This document shows, in pieces, positions 18,080 to 26,693 of a stretch of 64,000 bases of DNA; the first letter of the stretch is position 1; each line of letters begins with the position of its first letter. The stretch is from assembly GCF_000960475.2 (NCBI RefSeq), contig NZ_JZDQ02000018.1, positions 1 through 64,000 of the forward strand. Reading direction: 5' to 3'. Source of the DNA: Nocardioides luteus. GTDB lineage: Bacteria > Actinomycetota > Actinomycetes > Propionibacteriales > Nocardioidaceae. Below the pieces are notes generated by a model that saw only the letters and a program-made list of their open reading frames with translations, had not been told where the DNA came from and did no database searches. The translations under genes were made by a program, and so were the position numbers.

Positions 18080-18490
18080 TCAGGGCAGGACGGTCTGCCC
18101 CACCGGGCCGGGGTTGTAGGCGATCTCCCAGCGGACGCCGTCGGGGTCGGCGAAGTAGCCGGTGTAGCCGCCCCAGACGCGCTCCTCACCGGCCGACGCC
18201 TCGCGCCCGAGCGACCGGGCCAGGTCCAGCACGCTGTCGACCTCCTCACGGGTGGCGACGTTGTGAGCGAGGGTGAACGGCGCCACGCCGTCGGCGACGG
18301 CGATCCGGCCGACCTCCTCCTCGAACTCGGCCCGGTCCCACAGCGAGAGGATGACGTGCTCGCCGACGCGGATCATGAGCACGCCGTCGGCCTCCATCTC
18401 GGGGGTCCAGCCGAGGCCGTCGACGTAGAACGCCCGGCTCGCGGCCACATCGGCGACCGCCAGGGTGATGAAGCTGATGCGCTGGTCCAT
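18080..18490 (-). CDS. VOC-family (glyoxalase/bleomycin resistance-like) protein
   Basis: A 136-residue protein with the paired beta-alpha-beta-beta-beta units of the vicinal oxygen chelate fold: ISFITLAVADVAASRAFYVDGLGW at the N-terminus and GYFADPDGVRWEIAYN at the C-terminus. Not all usual metal ligands are evident, so catalysis is uncertain. The ATG at 18490 has AGGG 8 nt upstream; a GTG at 18499 is possible. It ends 5 bp from the convergent ABC1 gene. Function unknown. Confidence 0.8.
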   Translation of the reverse strand: MDQRISFITLAVADVAASRAFYVDGLGWTPEMEADGVLMIRVGEHVILSLWDRAEFEEEVGRIAVADGVAPFTLAHNVATREEVDSVLDLARSLGREASAGEERVWGGYTGYFADPDGVRWEIAYNPGPVGQTVLP

Positions 18491-18522
18491 GGCAGTCACC
18501 CTGCCACGGACCAGCGGAGGTG

Positions 18523-18837
18523 TCAGGCGCCCTTGGCCGGTCCCGGCTTCTCGCGCAGGACGTCGCGACGCTCGCGATACTCGGTCTCGTCGATCTCGCC
18601 CGCGGCGTACCTCTCGGCCAGCCGGGCCTCACCCGCGCGCCGCGGTGCCTCGGCCACGCGCCTGCGGTTGTAGAGGACGACCGCGGTGATGATCGCCGCG
18701 ATCACCAGGAACCACAGGATCGGGAAGATCGGCCAGAACGCCGGCGGCCCTCCCCCGTCCTGCCACGGTCCACCGTCTCGCCACGGACCCCAGTGGTCGT
18801 TCGCCACCATGGTCGCCACCGTCTCGTTGATGCTCAT
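18523..18837 (-). CDS. SHOCT-domain membrane protein
   Basis: A 104-residue protein with a polar Trp/Gly/Pro-rich N-terminus, one membrane segment (FWPIFPILWFLVIAAIITAV, about residues 34-53), and a C-terminal SHOCT domain (EARLAERYAAGEIDETEYRERRDVL). SHOCT modules are short C-terminal helices found on many envelope proteins; their role is unclear. Probably monocistronic. Confidence 0.8.
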   Translation of the reverse strand: MSINETVATMVANDHWGPWRDGGPWQDGGGPPAFWPIFPILWFLVIAAIITAVVLYNRRRVAEAPRRAGEARLAERYAAGEIDETEYRERRDVLREKPGPAKGA

Positions 18838-18917
18838 TGCTCGTGTCCAATCTGTCGGGCTTGCCTATGCCCTCCAGCGTGCTGCGCACGAGCCGCCGGC
18901 ACATCGGCTCAGGAGCG

Positions 18918-18951
18918 GGGGCTGCGTACGCAATCGTGCGTACGCAGCCCC
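18918..18951 (-). terminator. Terminator at the GNAT stop codon
   Basis: Perfect 15-bp inverted repeat (18918-18932 with 18937-18951, loop ATCG). Its inner edge overlaps the stop codon of the acetyltransferase gene. No U-tract. Confidence 0.8.
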
Positions 18952-19655
18952 TACTCGGTCCGCAGCCGGCTGAGCTGACGCCCCTGCTCGTCGAAGTTCG
19001 CGGGGTCGAGCCAGCGCTCGTGGCTCTCCCGGACCGCAGGCCACTCCTCCGCGGTCACCGAGAACCAGTCGGTGTCCCGGTTGCGGCCCTTGACGACCAT
19101 GTGGTTGCGGAACCGGCCCTCGTAGCGGAACCCCAGCCGCTCCGCGGTCCGACGGGACGGCTCGTTGAGCGAGTCGAGCTTCCACTCGAACCGCCGGTAG
19201 CCCAAGGTGTCGAACGCATGCCGCATGAGCAGGTGGATCGCCTCGGTCGCGGCCCTGGTGCGGGCCAGTGCGGACCCGAAGAGCACGCCGCCGACCTCGA
19301 TGCTGCCGTTCCTCGGGTTGATCGCGTGGTAGCCCGCGACCCCGCTCGCCCGGCCCTCCCGCTCGCCCTCCAGCGGGACGAACGCGAACGGCACCACGTC
19401 GTCCGCGTCGACCAGGCCTGCCAGGTGCATCCACAGGTCCTGCAGCGAGGTCGGCATCGCGATCGGCCGGTAGGTCCACAGGTCCGCGTCGTCGGGGCCG
19501 CAGACCGCGGCGTAGAGATCCGAGTACTGCGCCGACGAGAGCGGCGCGACCCGGACGTAGCGCCCCTCGAGGGTCACCGGGTCGGGCCACGGCCGTGTCT
19601 CCCAGCTCTCGACGACGCCACCCACGGGATAGGAGAAATCGGTCACGGCGGTCAT
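18951..19655 (-). CDS. GNAT-family N-acetyltransferase
   Basis: A 234-residue acetyltransferase of the RimJ/RimL-like group. VTLEGRYVRVAPLSSAQ opens the fold, LARTRAATEAIHLLMRHAF corresponds to the acetyl-CoA binding helix region, and FEWKLDSLNEPSRRTAERLGFRYEGRFRNHMVVKGRNRDT is the typical C-terminal half. The ATG at 19655 is used. It lies inside a 16-bp inverted repeat (19638-19678), so the start codon would sit in a hairpin on any transcript coming from the MFS gene. Substrate unknown. Confidence 0.82.
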   Translation of the reverse strand: MTAVTDFSYPVGGVVESWETRPWPDPVTLEGRYVRVAPLSSAQYSDLYAAVCGPDDADLWTYRPIAMPTSLQDLWMHLAGLVDADDVVPFAFVPLEGEREGRASGVAGYHAINPRNGSIEVGGVLFGSALARTRAATEAIHLLMRHAFDTLGYRRFEWKLDSLNEPSRRTAERLGFRYEGRFRNHMVVKGRNRDTDWFSVTAEEWPAVRESHERWLDPANFDEQGRQLSRLRTE

Positions 19656-19678
19656 TGTCGCCGACCGCCGTGACCGAT
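19638..19678. repeat. 16-bp inverted repeat covering the GNAT start codon
   Basis: Perfect arms (19638-19653 with 19663-19678) and a 9-nt spacer. The repeat begins just after the MFS stop codon (19681) and includes GNAT codons 1-5. It may terminate MFS transcription, hide the GNAT start in readthrough RNA, or act as an operator for the GNAT promoter. Confidence 0.75.
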
Positions 19679-19680
19679 GC

Positions 19681-20958
19681 TCAGGAGACCGCCGCATCCG
19701 CCGCCGCGTCCACCGTGGCGAGCGAGCGCCGGGCGGCGCCGAGGGCGAGCATGCCGACCAGGCAGCCCAGGAGCAGAACCCCGGCCAGGACCATCACCGA
19801 CTCGACCGCGAACCGGTCGGCGAGCGGCCCGAAGACGATCATCGAGACCGGCATCGCCACCGACATCACGATCCCGTAGAACCCGAACACCCGGCCGCGC
19901 ATCGCGTCCTCGACCTGCTCCTGCAGGACGGTCGCCGCGGGCACCAGCAGCGTCTGGAAGAGGATGCAGATCACCAGGCCGGCGATCGAGAACATCCAGA
20001 AGTCCGCCGAGACGCCCAGCCCGACGACGAGCAGGCTGACGCCGACCGAGGCGGCCACCATCAGCCGCACCCGGCGCTTCACCTTGGGCCCGAAGACGGC
20101 CATCATCGCGCCGCCGAGGACCATCCCGACGCTCCAGAACAGCTCGTTGACGCTCAGCATCCAGACCTCGTCGCCGAAGCTGCGCGTGATCATCAGCGGG
20201 GTCAGGTGCGCCGGTGCGCCGGCCATGAACATGACGACGGCCACGAGCCCCATCACCCATCGCACCGAGGGGTTCCCCTTGACGTACCGGACACCGGCGA
20301 GGAGGTCACCGAAGTAGCTGATCGGTCCCGAGGAGTCGGCCGAGCGAACGGTCCTCGCCACCGGCACCAGGAGCAGCAGGAGTACGCCGACCACGGCCGT
20401 CACCACGTCGATGAAGAAGACCGAGACGATGCCGGTGCTCGCGTAGACCGCGGCGGCCACCGCCGGCGCGAAGAGCATCATCCCCGACTGGATGGTCTGC
20501 TGGACGCCGTTGACCCGCATCAGGTGCTCGGCCGGGACGATCTGCGGGAGCATCGCGTTGACCGCCGGTCCCTGGACCCCGGACAGTGCCGAGCGCACCG
20601 CCATCGCCACGAAGATCATCCACAGGTCACCGACCCCGCTCAGCATCAGCAGGGCGAGCACCAGGGTCGCCGCCGCGATCGTCGAGTCGGCCCCGATGAT
20701 CAGCAGCTTGCGCGAGTGCCGGTCGGCCCACACGCCGCCGAAGACCGACACGATCGCTTGCGGCAGCATCCCCGCCGCGACGCTCAGGGTCAGCACCGCG
20801 GCCGACCCGGTCTGGACGGTGAGGTGCCACATCACCGCGTACCCGACGATCATCGAGCCCAACGACGACACCGTCTGGCCGCCCAGGAAGACCAGCAGAT
20901 TCCGCTTCCACCGATCCGACCTCTGTTCCGACTTCTGTTCCGACCTCTGTTCCGACAT
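19681..20958 (-). CDS. MFS transporter
   Basis: A 425-residue major facilitator with about 12 membrane segments. The loop 2-3 motif GGVWADRHSRK lies near residue 70 and a related GPLADRF block occurs in the second half, as in the MFS_3/enterobactin-exporter-like group. The start is the ATG at 20958, preceded by GGGAG at 8 nt. The N-terminus is a short polar repeat (SEQRSEQKSEQRSDR) encoded by near-identical 12-nt units. Probably an exporter of small molecules; substrate unknown. Confidence 0.88.
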   Translation of the reverse strand: MSEQRSEQKSEQRSDRWKRNLLVFLGGQTVSSLGSMIVGYAVMWHLTVQTGSAAVLTLSVAAGMLPQAIVSVFGGVWADRHSRKLLIIGADSTIAAATLVLALLMLSGVGDLWMIFVAMAVRSALSGVQGPAVNAMLPQIVPAEHLMRVNGVQQTIQSGMMLFAPAVAAAVYASTGIVSVFFIDVVTAVVGVLLLLLVPVARTVRSADSSGPISYFGDLLAGVRYVKGNPSVRWVMGLVAVVMFMAGAPAHLTPLMITRSFGDEVWMLSVNELFWSVGMVLGGAMMAVFGPKVKRRVRLMVAASVGVSLLVVGLGVSADFWMFSIAGLVICILFQTLLVPAATVLQEQVEDAMRGRVFGFYGIVMSVAMPVSMIVFGPLADRFAVESVMVLAGVLLLGCLVGMLALGAARRSLATVDAAADAAVS

Positions 20959-21038
20959 CGCAACCACTCCCGCACTTCGGTGGGCCGCTCCGTCGGGCCC
21001 CTCACCCATGCCACGAACGGGGAGAAGCGAATCCGACA

Positions 21039-21086
21039 GGTTGTGAAGCTCAGAGTGACCTATAGGCCACTCTCGGCTTCACAACC
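21039..21086 (-). terminator. Long interrupted hairpin between flavin-enzyme and MFS genes
   Basis: Outer arms GGTTGTGAAGC/GCTTCACAACC (21039-21049 with 21076-21086) and inner arms AGAGTG/CACTCT are nested. The hairpin follows the stop codon at 21095 and precedes the MFS start by about 80 bp. A terminator is most likely; an operator for the MFS gene is the alternative. Confidence 0.6.
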
Positions 21087-21094
21087 CGGATCGG

Positions 21095-21652
21095 CTAGGC
21101 CGGGTCGAAGTCGAAGGCCGGCAGGCCATCCAGGCTGGTGGGGTTCTTGGTGCGCCGGTACTCGGCCGATCCCTCGACCCCCTTGCGCTCGAAGTACGGC
21201 CCGAGCAGGTCGCGCTCGCCGACGTACGACATCAGCGGGACGGCATAGCCGCAGGAGTCGGAGACCCGCTCGATGTCCACGACGACGACCGCGCGGGCGC
21301 CGGGGAGGTCGGTGAAGCGGCCGGCCAGGTCGGCGTACTCCTCGTCGTAGCGGGTCACCACCCGGCCACGGCCGTGGAAGCGGACGATGTTCGGTGCCCC
21401 GTCGAACGCGCAGAACATGACCGTGATCCGGCCGTTCTCCCGCAGGTGGGCGATCGTCTCGCTGCCGCTCCCGGTGCCGTCGACCCACGCGAAGGTGAGC
21501 TCGTCGAGCATCCCGAAGGTGCCCGGGATGCCCCGCGGCGACAGATTGACGTGACCCTCACCGGAGAGCGGTGCGGTGGCCACGAAGAAGACGACCTGAC
21601 GATCGACGAACTCCCGCAGACGACCCTCGACGCGCGCATGAACCTTTCCCAT
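21095..21652 (-). CDS. Pyridoxamine 5'-phosphate oxidase family protein
   Basis: A 185-residue protein with the split-barrel flavin-binding fold: VVFFVATAPLSGEGHVNLSPRG, then LTFAWVDGTGSGSETIAHLRENGRITVMFCAF, and GYAVPLMSYVGERD. It belongs to the large PPOX-like group that uses FMN or F420. The ATG at 21652 is used. It ends 74 nt from ilvD on the same strand, which overlaps nothing. Substrate unknown. Confidence 0.8.
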   Translation of the reverse strand: MGKVHARVEGRLREFVDRQVVFFVATAPLSGEGHVNLSPRGIPGTFGMLDELTFAWVDGTGSGSETIAHLRENGRITVMFCAFDGAPNIVRFHGRGRVVTRYDEEYADLAGRFTDLPGARAVVVVDIERVSDSCGYAVPLMSYVGERDLLGPYFERKGVEGSAEYRRTKNPTSLDGLPAFDFDPA

Positions 21653-21725
21653 GCGGCCGATGCTGCCAGCAGGTCCGCCGGGTCCGCCCGCGATATCCAG
21701 CGGGCGGACCTCCGGGTCGTTCTGG

Positions 21726-23573
21726 TTACTCCGGGACGTTGCGGTAGGCGCCGTCGGAGGCCGAGGTGGCCATCGAGGCGTAGGCCCGCAGAGCCGCGGA
21801 GACCTTCCGGTCACGGTTGGCCGGGGTGTAGGGCTTCTCGCGCTTCTCCTGGGCCACGCGACGCTCGTCGAGGACGATGTCGTCGACGTCGAGGGAGATC
21901 GAGCGGTTGGGGATGTCGATGGAGATCTGGTCGCCGTCCTCGACGAGCGCGATCAGGCCGCCGCCGGCCGCCTCCGGGGAGACGTGGCCGATAGAGAGCC
22001 CCGAGGTGCCGCCGGAGAAGCGTCCGTCGGTGATCAGCGCGCACTTCTGGCCCAGGCCACGGCCCTTGAGGAACGAGGTCGGATAGAGCATCTCCTGCAT
22101 GCCCGGCCCGCCCTTCGGGCCCTCGTAGCGGATCACCACGACGTGGCCGGCCTCGACCTTCTTGCTGAGGATGCCGTCGACCGCGTCGTCCTGGGACTCG
22201 AAGACGATCGCGGTGCCGGTGAAGGTCAGGCACTCCTCGGGCACGCCGGCGGTCTTCACGACGCAGCCGTCGGGCGCGATGTTGCCGGACAGGATCGCCA
22301 GCCCGCCGTCGGCGGAGTAGGCGTGCTCGAAGTCGCGGATGCAGCCCTCGGCGGCGTCGGTGTCGAGGCTGGCCCAGAGGTTGTCGGTGGAGAACGCCTC
22401 GGTCGTACGCACCCCGCCCGGCGCGGCGAGGAAGAGGTCGAGCGCCTCCTGGCTGGGGTTCTCGGCGCGGATGTCCCAGGTGCCCAGCCACTCCTCGACG
22501 GTGGCGGAGTGGATGGTGTGGACGTCCTCGTTGAGCGCGCCACCGCGGCGCAGCTCGCCGAGCAGGGCAGGGATGCCGCCGGCTCGGTGGACGTCTTCCA
22601 TGTGGTACTTCGGGCTGTTGGGGGCGACCTTGCTCAGGCACGGCACCCGGCGCGAGATCGCGTCGATGTCGTGGACGTTGAAGTCGAGCTCGGCCTCACG
22701 GGCCGCGGCGAGCAGGTGGAGCACGGTGTTGGTCGAGCCGCCCATGGCCACGTCGAGCGCGACCGCGTTCTCGAACGCGCTGCGGTTGGCGATGTTCCGC
22801 GGCAGGACGGACTCGTCGCCCTCCTCGTAGTAGCGGCGGCACAGCTCGACGATGGTGCGTCCCGCCTCCTCGAACAGCGCGCGCCGCTTGGCGTGGGTGG
22901 CGAGGGTCGACCCGTTGCCGGGCAGGCTCAGGCCGATGGCCTCGGTGAGGCAGTTCATCGAGTTGGCGGTGAACATGCCGGAACAGGAGCCACAGGTCGG
23001 GCAGGCGGAGCGCTCGATGACGCCGAGCTGCTCGTCGCTGACCGCCTCGTTGACCGAGAGCACCATCGCGTCGACCAGGTCGAGCTTGTCGTGGACGATC
23101 CCCTCGATGGCGGTCGTCTTGCCGGCCTCCATCGGGCCACCGGAGACGAAGACCACCGGGATGTTGAGGCGCAGGCTGGCCAGCAGCATGCCAGGGGTGA
23201 TCTTGTCGCAGTTGGAGATGCACACGATCGCGTCGGCGCGGTGCGCCTCGACCATGTATTCGACCGCGTCTGCGATCAGCTCGCGGCTCGGCAGCGAGTA
23301 GAGCATCCCCGCATGGCCCATCGCGATCCCGTCGTCGACGGCGATCGTGTTGAACTCCTTGGCTACGCCCCCGGCTTCCTCGATCTTCTCGGCGACGATC
23401 TTGCCGAGGTCACGGAGGTGGACATGGCCGGGCACGAACTCGGTGAACGAGTTGGCGATCGCGATGATCGGCTTGCCGAAGTCGTCATCGGTCATGCCGG
23501 TCGCACGCCACAGCGCGCGTGCACCCGCCATGTTGCGGCCCGAGGTCGAGGTTGCGGAGCGAAGAGTGGGCAT
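21726..23573 (-). CDS. ilvD: Dihydroxy-acid dehydratase
   Basis: Fe-S enzyme that dehydrates dihydroxy acids to 2-oxoisovalerate or 2-oxo-3-methylvalerate, the third common step of branched-chain synthesis. The 615-residue protein has both family signatures, [20 protein letters not shown] and [18 protein letters not shown], whose cysteines bind the cluster, and the C-terminal [28 protein letters not shown] ends 6 nt before the ATG, so the mRNA is probably leaderless. It stands apart from ilvBNC and has no leader peptide that I can see. Confidence 0.96.
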   Translation of the reverse strand: MPTLRSATSTSGRNMAGARALWRATGMTDDDFGKPIIAIANSFTEFVPGHVHLRDLGKIVAEKIEEAGGVAKEFNTIAVDDGIAMGHAGMLYSLPSRELIADAVEYMVEAHRADAIVCISNCDKITPGMLLASLRLNIPVVFVSGGPMEAGKTTAIEGIVHDKLDLVDAMVLSVNEAVSDEQLGVIERSACPTCGSCSGMFTANSMNCLTEAIGLSLPGNGSTLATHAKRRALFEEAGRTIVELCRRYYEEGDESVLPRNIANRSAFENAVALDVAMGGSTNTVLHLLAAAREAELDFNVHDIDAISRRVPCLSKVAPNSPKYHMEDVHRAGGIPALLGELRRGGALNEDVHTIHSATVEEWLGTWDIRAENPSQEALDLFLAAPGGVRTTEAFSTDNLWASLDTDAAEGCIRDFEHAYSADGGLAILSGNIAPDGCVVKTAGVPEECLTFTGTAIVFESQDDAVDGILSKKVEAGHVVVIRYEGPKGGPGMQEMLYPTSFLKGRGLGQKCALITDGRFSGGTSGLSIGHVSPEAAGGGLIALVEDGDQISIDIPNRSISLDVDDIVLDERRVAQEKREKPYTPANRDRKVSAALRAYASMATSASDGAYRNVPE

Positions 23574-23579
23574 ACCACA

Positions 23580-23585
23580 AGGCTA
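23580..23585 (-). promoter_or_regulatory. -10 hexamer of ilvD (leaderless)
   Basis: TAGCCT on the minus strand, 6 nt before the ATG at 23573. Confidence 0.55.
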
Positions 23586-23654
23586 GACCCGGTGACGTAC
23601 GTCTTTGCACACAGCGCCACGCGGTGGACGGTGATCGTCGGACCGCGCAGGCGC

Positions 23655-24710
23655 TCAGCGGAACGCCGGCGCCAGGCGGAGCGGGTGATCACCCCAACGG
23701 TCGAGGAGCTCCGTACGCAGCGACTCCACCCAGCTCACCAGCGGCCGCGGCCCGGGCAGCCCCGCAGCGAGTCCGAGGCGGGCGAGGGTCAGGGTCCGGC
23801 GTCCGGGCATCCGGTCGTCGTCGGCGAGGTGAGCGCTGTCGGCGTCCAGGGCGGCGGGAAGGAACCAGCTCACCGTGAGGATGCACCACAGCAACGTCGC
23901 CGCGTCCAGGTCGGCCGGGAACGTCGGCGGAGGGCCGTCGATGCCGTAGCTCGCGTCGAGATAGGCCTGGAGAGCGAGGGCCGAGATACCGTCCGGCACC
24001 TGCCACGCGCACCAGCACGACGGCCACGGCACGCGCAGATAGGCGGCCTCCCAGGCGCGGTGCCGGATCTCGGCGTGCTCGAAGTCGAGCAGCATGAGTC
24101 CGTCCGGACCGAGCAGGTTGTTGTCGGGACACGTGTCGCCGGGTGTCAGCGCGAGGTCCGGCCCCGTGCGCAGCGGGTCGAGCACGTCCTGGATCGCATC
24201 GGGGACGGCGTCCGCCCAGGGCAGTCCGTTCGTCGCGCAGAGCGTCGCGAGCGCAGGTCCGACCGCATCGAACACGCCGACGGTGGCATCGGTTGGTACG
24301 CCACCCGCCAGCGAGTCCCGGAAGACATCCAGCCGATCGGCCGTCCGCGCCTGCAGCTCGCCGACGGCCTGCGCCCACGCCAGGATCCGGTCGCGGCCGA
24401 GAGCAGCCTCGGACCCGAGCAGCGCGTCTGCGACGTCGGGTCCCCGACCGAGATCGGACATGACCACCACGGGCGGGTCCGCCCGCACTCCGATCAACCG
24501 CGGCGCGCGGACCCCGTCCGCCGCCTTCAGCCCGGCGGCCTCCCGCGACCAGGTCATCTCCTCCGGCTGGAGGTACTCCTTGACGATGAACGTCTCCGCG
24601 CCCGCCCGCACCCGGCGTACGACACTCCGACGGCTTCCGCCGAGCTCGGCCACCTGCTCGACCCGGTCCACCCCGAGAACCTCGGCCGCCACCTCGAGCG
24701 CATCAGCCAT
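23655..24710 (-). CDS. Phosphotransferase (aminoglycoside phosphotransferase-like)
   Basis: A 351-residue protein of the APH/choline-kinase fold. The ATP lysine is in ETFIVKEYLQPE, the catalytic Brenner motif reads LTPGDTCPDNNLLG (the usual HGDxxxxN with H replaced by P), and LMLLDFEHAE is the metal-binding DFE motif. The changed Brenner motif makes the substrate and activity uncertain; it need not confer antibiotic resistance. TATCGT ends 6 nt before the ATG at 24710, fitting a leaderless mRNA. Confidence 0.75.
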   Translation of the reverse strand: MADALEVAAEVLGVDRVEQVAELGGSRRSVVRRVRAGAETFIVKEYLQPEEMTWSREAAGLKAADGVRAPRLIGVRADPPVVVMSDLGRGPDVADALLGSEAALGRDRILAWAQAVGELQARTADRLDVFRDSLAGGVPTDATVGVFDAVGPALATLCATNGLPWADAVPDAIQDVLDPLRTGPDLALTPGDTCPDNNLLGPDGLMLLDFEHAEIRHRAWEAAYLRVPWPSCWCAWQVPDGISALALQAYLDASYGIDGPPPTFPADLDAATLLWCILTVSWFLPAALDADSAHLADDDRMPGRRTLTLARLGLAAGLPGPRPLVSWVESLRTELLDRWGDHPLRLAPAFR

Positions 24711-24716
24711 GCCGCG

Positions 24717-24722
24717 ACGATA
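24717..24722 (-). promoter_or_regulatory. -10 hexamer of the APH-like gene (leaderless)
   Basis: TATCGT on the minus strand, 6 nt before the ATG at 24710. Confidence 0.5.
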
Positions 24723-24726
24723 GCGG

Positions 24727-25794
24727 TCACACCTTCGCGGCCCTCACCACCATCACGTCGGGGATGTCGCGGAGGATCTCGCGCCAGGTCTCGCCGGCGT
24801 CGGCGGAGGCCCAGACGGAGCCGTTGCGGGCGCCGAAGTAGACACCGGCCACCTCGTGGTCGTCGGCGCACATCGCGTCGCGCATTACACCGACGTAGAA
24901 GTGGTCGGGCAGGCCCTTGTCGAGCGCCTCCCAGTGGTCGCCGGCGTCGCGGGAACGCCACACGATCGGCTTGGCCTCCGGTGGGTAGCGGGACTCGCCG
25001 GCGCCGATCGGGAAGGTGAAGATCGTGTCGGGCTCCTGCGGGTGGACCACCATCGCGAAGCCGAAGTCGGTGGGCAGGCCGTCGGCGATGGACTTCCAGG
25101 ACTCGCCCTCGTCGTCGGAGCGGTAGACGCCGCCGTGGTTCTGCAGGTAGAGCCGCTCGGGGCGGGAGGCGTGGCGGGCGACCTTGTGGACGCACTGGCC
25201 GAACTCGGGATACTGCTGCCCCTCGGGCAGGAAGACCGCGATGATGCCGTTGTTGCGCGCCTCCCAGGTCTCGCCGCCGTCGCGGGTCTGGTAGACGCCG
25301 CCGGTCGAGATGGCAGCCGTCACCGAGTCGGGGTCGGTGGGGTGCGGCAGGATCGTGTGGAACGCCTGGCCGCCGAACCCCTCGTTCCACTCGGTGCGGT
25401 GCGGGTGGTCCCACAGGCCGCGGACGAGCTCGAAGGACGCGCCACCGTCACGGGACCGGAAGATCGCGCCGGGCTCGACACCGGCCCAGATCGTGCCTTC
25501 CGGCAGACCGGGCTGGAGCTGCCAGACCCGGGCCAGGCTCGCGTCGACGTCCTCCGGGAACGACATCGAGGTCTCGGTCCAGGTCTCGCCGCCGTCGGCG
25601 GACGTGCGCACCAGCGCACCCAGCCACAGCGAGGAGCATCCGGCGAGGATCCGCCCGGTCCCGGGCTCGATCATGGCGGAGTAGATCTCCTCCATGTCAT
25701 GGTGCGGACCGGTGAACTCCCAGTCCTGGCGGGCGTCGTCAGAGCGCCCTATCCACAGACCCTTACGGGTCCCGACAAGCAGCTGCGTACCCAT
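24727..25794 (-). CDS. BNR/Asp-box beta-propeller protein (exo-sialidase-like)
   Basis: A 355-residue cytoplasmic propeller with several Asp-box repeats (SADGGETWTE, SRDGGASFE, TRDGGETWE, SDDEGESWKS, SRDAGDHWEA, SADAGETWRE). Related proteins are named sialidase or glycosyl hydrolase, but no sialidase arginine triad is evident and there is no signal peptide, so enzymatic activity is doubtful. The ATG at 25794 is chosen over a GTG at 25809 because GGAAAC precedes it. Function unknown. Confidence 0.8.
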   Translation of the reverse strand: MGTQLLVGTRKGLWIGRSDDARQDWEFTGPHHDMEEIYSAMIEPGTGRILAGCSSLWLGALVRTSADGGETWTETSMSFPEDVDASLARVWQLQPGLPEGTIWAGVEPGAIFRSRDGGASFELVRGLWDHPHRTEWNEGFGGQAFHTILPHPTDPDSVTAAISTGGVYQTRDGGETWEARNNGIIAVFLPEGQQYPEFGQCVHKVARHASRPERLYLQNHGGVYRSDDEGESWKSIADGLPTDFGFAMVVHPQEPDTIFTFPIGAGESRYPPEAKPIVWRSRDAGDHWEALDKGLPDHFYVGVMRDAMCADDHEVAGVYFGARNGSVWASADAGETWREILRDIPDVMVVRAAKV

Positions 25795-25865
25795 GTTTCC
25801 AGCATCCACCCGGTCGCGGTCTGTGGCCAGGAGATTTCGGCGAAAGAACGCCGAGGGAAAACATC

Positions 25866-25875
25866 CCGAGTCGGC
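25866..25875. repeat. Solitary GCCGAGTCGGC-like core
   Basis: CCGAGTCGGC, 10 of 11 bases of the palindrome family core, lies between the divergent beta-propeller and phosphoglucomutase genes without a partner arm. Possibly a decayed copy. Confidence 0.4.
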
Positions 25876-25919
25876 GGTACCGAGAGGTCCGGATTCTTCG
25901 GCATGGGCGGCCCAGCCCC

Positions 25920-25925
25920 TAGCCT
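25920..25925 (+). promoter_or_regulatory. -10 hexamer of the HAD/GH65 operon (leaderless)
   Basis: TAGCCT, 6 nt before the ATG at 25932. Confidence 0.55.
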
Positions 25926-25931
25926 GAAGGC

Positions 25932-26693
25932 ATGACCAGACCTGTTGCCTGGGAGACGTTCACCGCGATCCTCTTCGACCTCGACGGCGTGATCACGCCG
26001 ACCGCGGTCGTGCACATGCGTGCGTGGGAGGAGATGTTCAACGCCTACCTGCAGGAGAAGAGTCCGGGGGCGCCGGCCTACACCGACCAGGACTACTTCG
26101 CGTACGTCGACGGCAAGCCGCGCTACGACGGCGTGCGTGACTTCCTCGCCTCCCGCGACATCACGCTCCCCGAGGGCACGCCGGCCGACCCGCCGGAGCT
26201 GGAGACCGTCTGTGGCCTCGGCAACCGGAAGAACAACGCCTTCAACATGGTGCTCGCGCGCGACGGCGTGGAGGCCTACCCCGGTTCGGTCGCCTTCCTG
26301 GACTATCTGGCCACGCTCGACGTCCGTCTGGGCGTGGTGTCGTCGTCCGTCAACGCGCCGACCGTGCTGAAGGCGGCCGGGCTGCTGGACCGGTTCGAGA
26401 CGGTCGTGTCGGGAGCCGTCGCAGATGAGCAGGGACTGCCCGGCAAGCCTGCACCGGACACGTTTGTCTACGCCGGTAAGGTCCTCGGAGCCACTCCGAG
26501 CGAAGCCGTCGTTCTCGAGGACGCCGTCTCCGGGGTGCGCGCCGGCAAGGCAGGAGATTTCGCGCTCGTCGTCGGGGTGGATCGTGGCGCCGGCCACGAC
26601 ACCCTCACGGCTGCAGGTGCGGGCCTTGTCGTCTCCGATCTCGCAGAACTTGTCCCTGACCACCACAGCCCTGCTCGAGGAGCACAGCAGTGA
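25932..26693 (+). CDS. HAD hydrolase, beta-phosphoglucomutase-like
   Basis: A 253-residue HAD protein. Motif I is LFDLDGVIT (nucleophile and acid aspartates) near residues 13-21, motif II is VSSSVN, and the C-terminal part has KPAPDTFVYAGKVLG with LEDAVSGVRAGKAG. The aspartates and cap domain fit beta-phosphoglucomutase, which turns beta-glucose 1-phosphate into glucose 6-phosphate. Its stop overlaps the GH65 gene start (GTGA), and GH65 phosphorylases release beta-glucose 1-phosphate, so the pair would form a disaccharide salvage route. Confidence 0.87.
   Translation: MTRPVAWETFTAILFDLDGVITPTAVVHMRAWEEMFNAYLQEKSPGAPAYTDQDYFAYVDGKPRYDGVRDFLASRDITLPEGTPADPPELETVCGLGNRKNNAFNMVLARDGVEAYPGSVAFLDYLATLDVRLGVVSSSVNAPTVLKAAGLLDRFETVVSGAVADEQGLPGKPAPDTFVYAGKVLGATPSEAVVLEDAVSGVRAGKAGDFALVVGVDRGAGHDTLTAAGAGLVVSDLAELVPDHHSPARGAQQ

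Noticed and set aside
23655-24710. Aminoglycoside resistance gene
   Set aside because: Only the general APH fold is supported, and the catalytic histidine position is changed.
24727-25794. True sialidase
   Set aside because: Asp-boxes are present, but no arginine triad, catalytic Tyr/Glu pair or signal peptide is evident.
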